From assembly GCA_002049455.2 (NCBI GenBank), contig KV919036.1:1-64000 (forward strand): a DNA stretch of 64,000 bases, given 5' to 3'. The notes below the pieces were generated by a model. The model made no database searches. It was not told the origin of the DNA and saw only the letters and a program-made list of their open reading frames with translations. This document shows positions 1 through 9,205 of the stretch, one piece after another. The position numbers and the translations under genes were made by a program. How positions within the stretch are numbered: the first letter of the stretch is position 1; each line of letters opens with the position of its first letter. This stretch comes from Porphyra umbilicalis (Eukaryota > Rhodophyta > Bangiophyceae > Bangiales > Bangiaceae).

Positions 1-183
1 CTTCGCAGATGTGGGAAAACACGCGCACGAGGTTGCGCACCAACAGCCTCATGACACCAAAGTCCAGAACCTGCAGCATGAAGGAGAGCACCAGCAGCGG
101 GGCACCCAATAATCACGAAAAGGGGCTGGGATGGCAATGGTAAGCATGCTGTGGGTAGGCCGGAAAAGGTCGGGTAATGACTG

Positions 184-1619
184 ATGCGGTGCTCAATCAA
201 GACGACACGGGCGTTGCCACCAGAGAAAAGGAAAGCAGGTCACTTACATGAAGGGCATCGAATCCAATGGTCTTGTAAAGCAGAAAGGGGGCACTTGCAA
301 GACCGGCCATGCCCGACCGGTCCGGAGGCGGAGGGGTGGCCGACTCAAACCTCCCCGACACCCCCAACTCGGGTGGTGCCGCCCAAGATTGTGGTGAACC
401 ACCCATACTACCGGATGATGTTCGATTGCGAGGCCTACGCGCTAGACAACAATTCGGTCGTCTACACGCGGCGCCAGGCCCGTACTTTGGGCCGGCGCAA
501 GAAGAAGGTGGCTCAGTCCTTCGGGGTACAAGAAGAGTGGGACGGTTCCGTCCCGGCCAAGGTCTTCCAGTTCTTGCGCAAGTTCGCTAAAGCCTGTGAC
601 GACAACGTCATCTCCGATGGCAAAGCCTTCTACATCCTCCAAGACTTGACGAAGGAACCTCTTAAGTCAGAGGTGATGATGAGTAGCCAACTCGCCGGGC
701 GGGTATCCCCGGCGAGGTCGCTTTCTACCTGGAGCTCATCAAATGGATGCTCCGGCGACACGTCGACGAGGGCTCAGTGGCTACTCTAGTCGAGACCCTT
801 AACGTCGCGGTCCAACGGGATGACGAGGACGATTTGTCCTTCGCCGAGCGCCTCAGCCGCCTCAACACGGAGTGCGGGTTCATGTACGGGGAAGGCGCTC
901 TCAAGGGACGCTTTGTGGAAGGTGTCCACCGCGCGGTGCGCTCCAGTGTGCGCGAGCGAAACACCCCCGATATGACTATGGCGGAGCTGGCTCACGTCGC
1001 CTAGCCTAAGGGCGACGAACACCGCTGGCTACAACTTGAGCAGCTTGAGGAGCGGACCAAGGAGCGATATGCGCTCACGGAGGAGGCCTGGCTCCGGCGG
1101 AAAGCTCGTGCGGCCGCCCTTCCCCAGGTCACCCGGGTAAAACGGGGTTACCAACCGCGGGACGCCCCCGTCTTGGCCGTCGGTTCCGTAAGTGCCCCAA
1201 CTCCGGGCCCCCGATACGATGGGTCCCGACCCTAGGCCCCGGGCAGCTCGACTCCAGGGGGCGGCGACAACACGAGCTACCGATATTGACCGAGGGATGA
1301 GCCTTCCCGACCCAAGCCCCGGGCGGGAGAGTACCTCTGCTGGCAGTGTGGCAAGGTGGTTCATTGGGCCGAGCTGTGCCCCGACTTGGACGCACGCCTA
1401 CGGGACCGATTGGCCATAGCCAGTCGGTGGTCCCCTCTCGAGACGTCCTCGGGCTCCCGTGATACCCAGAGAACGAGCCGGCGAGTAGCCGTTGCCACTC
1501 CCGACGAGTTATCCAGCTCAAGCGGCGAGGAGCCGACGCCACTTGAGAAGGAAGAACCGCAGACCGAGCCCGAGTGCGGACCCGCCACCTCCTCTGAGTC
1601 CGAGGAGGGAAACGAGTAG
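184..1619 (+). pseudogene. gag-like region with CCHC zinc knuckle, broken
   Basis: The first part reads in frame 1 (residues such as MMFDCEAYALDNNS and a helical capsid-like stretch). A frameshift near 690 moves it to frame 3, which continues to a TAG at 1617-1619. Frame 3 is interrupted by TAG at 1002 and 1233 and by TGA at 1287. A CCHC knuckle of the form C-x2-C-x4-H-x4-C (CWQC...H...C) lies at about 1338-1380, the expected place near the gag C-terminus. In the intact family gag forms the RNA-binding particle. This copy cannot make it. The start is uncertain because the upstream sequence gives no signal. Confidence 0.65.
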
Positions 1620-1651
1620 CCACCGGTGTTGGGCCTTCCCCGCGGCAACCG

Positions 1652-2248
1652 GTGGACCCAATCCGGGGCGTAAATGTGATGCCAGTAGGCATCCAATCCC
1701 GACCCAAGGGGATACGCTCTCGGGACGCGCCCCTCCTGAAGGGGGTGGACGGCCGAAAGGTGGTGGCCATCCTGAAGGGGTCCAACTATCAGGTGGCCAG
1801 TCGCATCTGGCTAGACGCGGGGCGTGAGTTAGCCCTCCGCGTCATTGTCGACACGGGATCGTGTGTCTCCCTAGTGCGGGAAGCGCTACTCCCCCCGGTG
1901 ATGAAGGTGGCGCCCTTAAACGCGGCGACCGCCCAGTTATTTGACGTGAATGGGGGACTCCTTCCCATCACGGGCACCGTGACTCTTACGGTGCGAGTCG
2001 GCACTTACTCCACCCCAGTCACGTGTGGAGTAGTGCGCGGCATGTCGGTCCTTCTACTCCTAGGGACCGACTACACTGACGTCCATGATGCCAACATTTG
2101 CGAGCCCAAGGGGTACATCCGGTTACAAAATGGATGTAAGGTCCCCATCCTTTGTCGGGGTAAGACGGTGTCGTATGCCAGGGCGGACCAACTCAGCAAG
2201 TCTGATGCCGCTAGTGAGGCGGACGCCAAGGTGCGCCTGGTACACTAG
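1652..2248 (+). pseudogene. Retropepsin-like aspartic protease region
   Basis: An open stretch of 198 codons contains VIVDTGSCVSLV, the catalytic DTG/S loop of a retroviral-type aspartic protease. A downstream hydrophobic segment (MSVLLLLGTDY) fits the second conserved motif of retropepsins. It follows gag after a change to frame 2, as expected for a pol frame. It ends at a TAG where the polyprotein should continue into RT, so it is a fragment. The protease would have processed the gag-pol polyprotein. Confidence 0.65.
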
Positions 2249-2400
2249 GTGGTCCTACCCCGCGGTCCCGGGGATACGTCCCAGTACAGACGTCATTCCA
2301 AGGGAATTGGGTAATCACCCAGCGCCATCGAGTGTATGAGCGCCACCGCGTGCATGTTGCAACTGGCACCATGGCCTGCACCGCCAACCAGACGTGGTGA

Positions 2401-4104
2401 GTGGAGGTAGCCAATACGGGGAACACGAGTAAGCGATTCCCCAAGGGCATGGTCCTAGGGCATATGTCGGCCTACTGCGGTACGGTAGCCGCCATATCCA
2501 AAGAGGACTGTGCTGCACTCAGTCCCAGTCCGACCACCGCGCCCGACGCGGCAGACCCCGTGGATAAGCCCCACGTTCATACTTCGAACGTGCCCGAGGG
2601 GTTGCGGCCTCAAGTGCTCGCCCTACTGGAGAAGCACCGAGCCCTCTGGAGTGCGCACTTGGGCTCCATCAAGGCCACGGAGCACCGGATCGAGTTGAAG
2701 CTGGGCTCCAAGCCCGTCCGGCTCAACCCCTACCGGATGGGTCCTCGAACTAGGGAACTCATCAAGGCCCAAGTCGACCGAATTCTCAAGCTCGAAGTTT
2801 TAGAGCCCTGCCAGAATGAATGGGCTAGCCCGGTGGTCCTCATCCCGAAACCCGACGGGAGTCCCCGGTTCTGAATCGACTATCGGCAGTTGAACGAGCG
2901 CACAGTACGCCACTCGTATCCATTACCCCGGATGGACGGCAACCTCGACTCCTGAGGGATGCCCAGTTCTTCTACACGTTGGAATGCAACGCGGGATACT
3001 GGCAGATCCCCCGAGCCGACGAGGATAAGCCTAAGACGGCATTCACTTGCCACTGTGGGACGTACTAGTGTACGCGTCTTCCGTTTGGCCTGTGCAATGC
3101 CCCTGCCACTTTCCAGCGGGCTATTGACATGATTCTATCCGAAGTCAAGTGGCAGAATGTGCTCGTCTACTTGGACGACCTCATCATCTTATCCGCCGAT
3201 GCCGAGTCGCACCTTTCCCACTTTGACACGGTGCTCACCCTACTCCGGAAGCATGGAAACACCCTCAAGGCACAGAAGTGCCACCTCTTTAGTAACGAGG
3301 TGGAGTACTTTGGCCATGTAGTGCGGCCAGGACGCTTGAGTGTGAACGAGAAGAGCCTCAAGGCCATCAAGAAGGCCATCTTCCCCCAGACCCGAACCCA
3401 ACTAGGGAGTTTCTTGGGTATGTGCAATGTCAAGGACGTATTACGGGCGGAGCAATCCTGCCCCTTGGCTGCGCATCCAGGTGGGAAGCGCATGTACCAG
3501 ACCCTGCGGGACCAATACCACTGGCCCTCGCTGGCGATGGACGTGTTAGGGTGGGTGGCAGCTTGCCCCACCTGTGCAAAGAACCGGCTCATGGGTACGC
3601 AGAGTGAAGCGTTCATGAGGTTGTTCCCCGCGACGCAACCCTTCGCAGCGCTGGCCATTGACTTACTTGGCCCCCTGCCCCGGACCTCTAAAGAATATGA
3701 GTACATCCTTGTTATTTGTGACCGATTTACTAAGGTCACTCGGGCGGTCCCGCTTCGAGACATCACGGCTCTGGACGGTCTCAGCGCGTTCCTCGACACG
3801 TGGGTTGCTAGCTATGGGATCCCTGATTTAGTGCTATCGGATAACAGACCCCAATTCGCTGCCGTACTCTGGCAAGGAGTGCTCAAGACCATGGGTATTG
3901 ACACTAACTATGCCACCTCTTACCACCCCCAGACTAATGGGCAGGTCGAACGGTTTAATAAGACCTTAATTAAGCAACTACGACACTACGTAAGTGACCA
4001 CGTAGTTACGTTGTCCCGGTACTTAAGCCTGGTAGTAACGGCGTACAATTCACAAGTGCATAGTAGCACTGGGCAAATCCCGGTATATAACCCCGCGGCG
4101 GGCC
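2401..4104 (+). pseudogene. Reverse transcriptase joined to integrase, RNase H deleted
   Basis: The RT starts with typical Ty3 linker sequence (RFPKGMVLGHM) and has palm motifs including SPVVLIPKPDGS, IDYRQLN, LPFGLCNAP and the catalytic YLDD box near 3165-3180. A TGA at 2872, a 1-base loss near 2952 and a TAG at 3066 break it. After LGSFLGMCN (about 3400-3425) the sequence jumps in frame to an H-H-C-C integrase zinc-binding motif (AHPGG...H...CPTC). The integrase core follows with D in AIDLLGPLP, D in LVLSDNRPQF and E in NGQVERFNK. Normally about 200-300 residues of connection and RNase H domain lie between these parts, so this is an internal deletion derivative. Confidence 0.85.
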
Positions 4105-4851
4105 ATGGAGAATTTCCTCCAGCGCCTCGACTCCCTGATCCCCGTAGTACGGGATACCATGGAAAAGGCGCAGGCCCCATACAAACGAGTCTTCGACAAG
4201 CGCGTGCAGACTCGCCGCGAAGCCCTTCAGGTTGGAGACTGGGTATCCGTGAAGTCCCACGAGAACCAAGGGGGTAAACTCGTCTTCAAGACACTGGGAC
4301 GCTACCAGATCTTGAAGACAGACGGGCGTCAGCTCACCATCGAAAGTGACGATGGTATCCGTACCATCAATGGGAACCACGCCTCCCGGGCCCCGGAACC
4401 ACCCGAGGGTGACCCTGCGTGGGCACGGGCACTGGCCGCGTGGCGGATCCCCTCCCTCCCCTCATCGGCAAGTAAATCGATTGGGGCTGTCTTCGACCAC
4501 TTTTTCGGACAGGGGTATGACGACAAGGAGCGACTCGTGCTCAAGGTAAGATGGTTCGGGTATGGACCCCGGGAGGACTCCTGGCCCTACGTGGAGGACC
4601 TCCCGGCTGAAAAGGTCCGCCAGTATTGCCAGCGCCACCAACTCAAGGTGCGCAGGAGGGCCTCAGCTCCCCCACCCCTAGTACGGGGTGGGGTCAGGGG
4701 AAGTCGCCGCCGCTGCCTCCGCTCGCGGCGCCCCCCCCCGTTCCCCCCTCCCCGCCTCGCCCCGCAGGCTGGAGCGGGCCGACCCCCTCCTTGCCGATGG
4801 CAGCGGCGCCCCACGACACCGGGCGCCCGCCGATACGGCACCATCGCTTGA
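4105..4851 (+). pseudogene. Integrase C-terminal region with chromodomain
   Basis: A shift to frame 1 at about 4100 continues the integrase with a GPY/F-like module (VGDWVSVKSHE, FKTLGRYQIL) and then a chromodomain at about 4484-4640 (aromatic residues in VLKVRWFGYGPREDSWPYVEDL). Chromodomains at the integrase C-terminus define chromoviruses and help target heterochromatin. Beyond about 4650 the frame is Pro/Arg-rich and probably no longer retroelement coding sequence. Confidence 0.75.
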
Positions 4852-5404
4852 AGTCTCGGCGCCCTGTGCCGTCGCCTTGCCGCCGGACTTGACAACGACG
4901 CCGCAGGCCGACTGCACCGGGCGGCGGCCGTAGAGACGGTGCGGCACCGCTAGACTTGGTGGTGCCCACGAGCGGGCGCCACCACTTGCGTGGGCTCCTA
5001 CCGCTGCGGTCCGGAGGCTCTAGCTGCGCCCCCTCGACCAGCGCGGCGACGACACAGCCGCCCACCCCACGCTCGGGGCAAGGGCGTCCCCACCCCCGCC
5101 CCTGGTTGGCCGTCGGCCCGGCTCTCGGCCGGCGTTACCTACGCCGGCCCCCACTGACCCCGGCGTCGGCATTGTAGGCCGTGCCGCTCCTTCCTACCCC
5201 AAAAGTGGAGGGCGGGGAGGGTCGCCCCGATCCGGGGGTGACACGCTGGAGCAAGGAGGTTGGGAACGGGTGGGGGGGGTTCGTCCGGTGGTACAGCCGG
5301 GAAGCGCTGGAAGTCCCACCGGGACCCCGTACTACACCCACCCGCCCCTGATCTGGGTCTTATGGGCCCCTGTGCACTGGCAGGAGGCCCTACTTCCGGG
5401 GCTA
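4852..5404. other. GC-rich non-coding stretch after the retrotransposon
   Basis: Very GC-rich sequence in which all frames are fairly open by composition. No recognisable domain, repeat family or LTR end was seen. It may include the 3' untranslated region or LTR of the retrotransposon. Confidence 0.4.
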
Positions 5405-6085
5405 CGCACCTCCCTGGGCCGGGTTGCGTGGCACAATGGGGACCCACCCCCGCCCCACACCGGTGCAGGGCGCGACGCACTGCCCTGAGGCGCGGGGCCA
5501 CTCACCCCCGCGCAACGGCCGCGGATCGCGCGCCGCGTGGCAGGACGGGGATGCACCCCTACCCCACACCGGTGCAGCCCTACCCCGGCGCCCGGCCCGT
5601 GCGGCGTAGGGCCACTGACCCCCACGCCACAGTCGCGGATCGCGCGTCACGTTGCACGGCGGGGACGCACCCCGGCGCCCGGACCGTGCAACGCGGGGCC
5701 ACTGACCCCCGCGCCACAGTCACAGATCGCGCGTCGCGTGGCACGGCGGGGACGCACCCCGGCGCCCGAACAGTGCGGCGCGGGGCCACTCACCCCCGAG
5801 CCACGGTCGAGGATGGCGCGTTCCGTGGCATGGCGGAAATGCACCCCGGCCCCACACTGGGAAAGCCCAGCCCCGGCGACCGGACCGTGCGGCGCGGGGC
5901 CACTGACCCCCGCGCCACGGTCGCGGATCGCGCGTCGCGTGGCACGGCGGTGACGCACCCCGTCGCCCGGACCGCGCGGCGCGGGGCCACTCACCCCCGT
6001 GCCTCAGTCGCGGATCGCGCGCTGCGTGGCACGGCGGGAACGCACCCCCTCCCTACACTGGTCGATCCCTGCCCCGGCGCTCGGA
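5405..6085 (+). repeat. GC-rich minisatellite with alternating unit lengths
   Basis: About six to seven diverged units contain a core like GCGGATCGCGCGTCGCGTGG followed by GGGGCCACTSACCCCCG. Core spacings are about 112, 87, 88, 113 and 88 bp. The longer units carry an extra 25-bp block (CCCCACACCGGTGCAG type). The flanks at both ends are partial units. Any long reading frame here is a by-product of the repeat composition. Confidence 0.75.
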
Positions 6086-6254
6086 CCGGTCACACAACTC
6101 GTGTTTGTCGCTCGGGGCGCCTTCCCCCGGTCGACGCCGTCCGTGTGTGCTCTTCGGGGTTTTCTTCCGGGGCGGGTATTCCCCGACAGGACTACCCGGC
6201 GACACGGTTTGGCTCGCCCTCCCCCCAACTGGGTGGGGTGGGCTGAGCGTGTTG

Positions 6255-6833
6255 TCACACCGCCCTGACCTCGCCGTCGTCTTCAACCGTGCTGCCGCCC
6301 GTCGCGCTGCCAGCCTTGTCAGCCGTGCTGACCCCGCCCGTTGTGCCGCTGACAGCTGCTCCATCTGGACCGGACGCCCCTCTCAACACCTCCCCCGAGA
6401 CAACACCGGCCCTCACAGTACCGCTCATCCGCCCGAGCGCGCCCAAAGCAGCATCTCGGATGGAGACAGCAGCGTCGAGCTCACCTCGGGCATTGGACTT
6501 GCGCAAATGGGAGTTCATGCGGTGCCATACGAGGCCAGAGCGCGACTTTGCGGGAAATCCGCACTGAGGGCAGTCAAGTGCGCGCCGCACGGACGGCCGG
6601 GGCGCCGCCCCGCCTCCTTCACCCAAAAAAGCGCCCCCAGGAGAGATGTCGGACATCTTTGGTCTCCCTGGCGGGCACCGACGGGCCGCCAGCCATGAGA
6701 ACCGAGAGGGAGTCGGCGACGGCCGACACCTTGGCACCGGCAACAGGTACGGACGGCGCCACGCTAGAGTGATACAACGCGTAGCAAGTGTTGGGCGACC
6801 TCGTTGCGCCAGAGGCGGCCACCCCCGGGGCAC
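6255..6833 (-). CDS. Possible C2H2 zinc-finger reading frame, unknown origin
   Basis: A 192-codon minus-strand frame contains one good C2H2 finger, C-x2-C-x12-H-x4-H (CPQCGFPAK...HRMNSH). Single fingers of this CPxCG type occur at the N-terminus of some R2/NeSL-like non-LTR retrotransposon proteins and in unrelated nuclear proteins. No reverse transcriptase is visible nearby. The rest of the frame is low complexity. It could be a remnant exon or chance; the start is unsupported. Confidence 0.2.
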   Translation of the reverse strand: MPRGWPPLAQRGRPTLATRCITLAWRRPYLLPVPRCRPSPTPSRFSWLAARRCPPGRPKMSDISPGGAFLGEGGGAAPRPSVRRALDCPQCGFPAKSRSGLVWHRMNSHLRKSNARGELDAAVSIRDAALGALGRMSGTVRAGVVSGEVLRGASGPDGAAVSGTTGGVSTADKAGSATGGSTVEDDGEVRAV

Positions 6834-6920
6834 GGCCGGAGTGAAACCTAATGGCCGTCACGGAGGTGCCGCCAACGATGGCAGCGGCCGGGGGGGCGCG
6901 CGCCGGCAACGAGCACCTGA

Positions 6921-7078
6921 GGCGCGACGCCAAAGAGCGCGACGCCAACGAGTGCCGACGGCGTGACGCCAACGCGTGCCGACGGCGGGACGCCAAGGAG
7001 CGTCTACAGCGTGACGCCAAGGAGCGCCGACGGCAGGACTTCAAGGAGCGCCGACGGTGGGACCCCAACGAGAGTCGA
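6921..7078 (+). repeat. 24-bp tandem repeat
   Basis: About six diverged copies of a GACGCCAASGAGYGCCGACGG-type unit lie head to tail. The period is 24 bp, so the repeat encodes an 8-residue motif of the RDAKERRR kind on the plus strand. There is no supporting gene structure around it. Confidence 0.7.
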
Positions 7079-7099
7079 CTGCCAGGTGCACGGGGGTAG

Positions 7100-8804
7100 A
7101 CGGCACGAGGCTTGTTCAGTTGAGGCGGAAAATGTTGGTCGTGCTTTGAGAACCGGGGATGGTGGACGCCACCGCTGTTAAAAAGGGCGGAATGAGGTGT
7201 GGGATTGCACGCGGGGGCGGCGTGAAATGCCTGGATACCACAACATCGCAACACAGAAAAATGCACAGAAACTAACATGCAGCAAAGCACGAGAACGGCA
7301 TATCAGAAACGGCGCTGCAGTGCAGGTATCCACCAGTACAAACCCCTTCGAGCACTGCGGGATGTTCAGCAACACCTGTCAACATCACCAAACTTACACG
7401 TTGCAGGTAGCTTCATGACTTGCGCGGCCACTATGCTAGGGCACGGTTGTGGCAGGTGCAAGCTCCCACCGGAGCAGACGTCTACGACGCGGACACTGGC
7501 AACTAAAAACCGACGTGGCCGTCGGAAGGCGTGACACGCTTAAGTGAGAGGTGTCCGACAGCAAGAACTTTAGAGTGGGGAGAGTTGGGCAGCACGCCAA
7601 CAGACAAGTGACAGCACGTCGCGTGACGCAGGAGGTGGCACAGAACGTGTCTGTCACCACGCAGTCGTCGTCGGAAAGAGAGAGGCCAACTCTGGGAGAG
7701 AGAGCATGCATTGAGGTACGCACTGGCAACGAGCTGACGACGTACGAGCAAACAAATATTTGAGTGTGACTTGCCGAACAGACGACGTTTCCTCTAACTA
7801 CAAAAAAGGCACAAGAGAACCCGCACCATTTCACCAGGTGCAAGCCAAATATTGCTGGCGTTGTACGTCTTGGGCCAGTGTGCTGTCTTGTCAAGAAAAC
7901 GACGGAGGGTGCTTCTTTTTCGTATTGAAAACTTTGTTTTTAAGTTGTGCAAGAAAATCTGGGCTGGGAATAGTCAAGTCGGTCGGTTCAGTCCACCAGC
8001 TTTGGCCCTGACCTGAGCTCAACGCCGAGATGCTCCGCCGAGAGCTGAAATGGCGATGGGCCGAGGTGGCGCTACGTCGGTGGACAGCACGTCGTCGAGC
8101 CGCCCTCAAACAAACGCTGTTGACCTTCGCCCACTGCTTCCCGTTTGACGCTTGTACCGCTGCGTGCAGGTATGCAGGACTCTCACACGTTTGACGAAGA
8201 CGGGGTGCGACGGAGGCAGCTGTCGCCGTCCGCACGTCAGCGGCATACAGTACCGGTGTTGCGCGTACAAGGTCGTGAGTGGGGGAGGAGCACCACGATG
8301 CCAATGGCTTGGCCTGTCTCGGACGCTGTCTGCGCGTCGTATTGACAACGCCCTGGTCCACCATCGTGGTCGATCATTGAGCTGACCACTGTCCAAGCGC
8401 TGTTGAGCCTTGCCGTCACTTCTCCATTCGCTCTTTTTTCTACGCCTTGCCCTTCTTTTTCAGCCACCGTCAGCATGATCTTTGCCCGACAGGGCGGCAG
8501 ACGGCCTGACTTCACAGCCGCTAGACAGCCGTCCGCTTGTCCCTCTCCGCCCGTAGTTTGCTGCGGGTCGATTCTATCTCCTGCACGCCCCCGCTTGAGG
8601 TGCTCCGGTGGTGATTGTCCTTGTCTCGTTTGCGTGCGGTCCTTGGTCGTCATGCTGTCCAGTGGATCGTTCTTGCTCACTTGCATCATGCCATCGCCTC
8701 ATGATCAGGCGATTTTGGTCGCCTTTCTGCGTCGTGGAACGTATGGTACTGACGCTTGGCACGTGCGCAAGATGACTTGTCCGGCCCGGGCTGTTCTTGT
8801 CAAT
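7100..8804. other. Non-coding or unrecognised stretch
   Basis: Composition drops to moderate GC. Short frames on both strands show no domain, signal peptide or codon pattern I can support. No RNA gene was recognised. Confidence 0.5.
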
Positions 8805-8972
8805 GGCTCTGCAGACACGTCATGCACCCTTACTGAGACAGGCAGACACCACTCGCTGTTTGTGGCGTCGTGGAGATTCTGGCCCTTTGGCTGTGCAGAC
8901 ACGCCATGCACCCTTTCCGAGACAGGCAGACACCACTCGCTCTCTGCGGCGTCGTGGAGATTCTGGCCCTTT
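8805..8972 (+). repeat. 84-bp tandem duplication
   Basis: Two adjacent 84-bp copies (8805-8888 and 8889-8972) differ at only a few positions. Each begins GGCTSTGCAGACACG and ends with GAGATTCTGGCCCTTT. Because 84 is a multiple of three, the duplication preserves reading frame on either strand (28 residues). The open frames across it are not otherwise supported as genes. Confidence 0.8.
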
Positions 8973-9111
8973 GGTTCCCACGAAATGGCTGCTATCCGAC
9001 GCCTCTGGTACGTTCTTGCTTGCTTGTGTGCGTTGGGTCGCGCTGGTTGATCCCTTGGTTCTCCCGTGTCGCAGAGCTCCCATCCGTCGAGCGGAGAGCG
9101 CGAGGTGGCAC

Positions 9112-9117
9112 TATAAG
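9112..9117 (+). promoter_or_regulatory. TATA box candidate (TATAAG)
   Basis: TATAAG followed by TAGCGCC lies about 90 bp before the first ATG of the downstream broken gene. A second site in the window (61114) has the same AGTAGCGC tail after its TATA. Confidence 0.4.
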
Positions 9118-9205
9118 TAGCGCCTTCTTGAGGCCGATTCCGCCCCTTCAGTGAGACTCTCATCCCACTCACGCCCTTCACCTGCCCCCCCCTGGTTTTC
9201 CGGCA

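Larger units (their letters stand above)
184..4851 (+). mobile_element. Degenerate Ty3/Gypsy chromodomain retrotransposon (chromovirus)
   Basis: The domains appear in the order gag with zinc knuckle, aspartic protease, reverse transcriptase, integrase, chromodomain, which is the order of Ty3/Gypsy chromoviruses. The frame changes several times and nonsense codons interrupt gag and RT, so the copy is dead. The RT runs directly into the integrase zinc-binding region, so the RT connection and RNase H domains are absent. I could not recognise flanking LTRs, a primer-binding site or a polypurine tract. The true element ends are therefore unknown and the coordinates only bound the recognisable coding part. 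Confidence 0.85.

Noticed and set aside
8403..9050. 215-codon frame containing the 84-bp duplication
   Set aside because: The opposite strand is equally open and neither shows a domain; the duplication alone does not prove coding.
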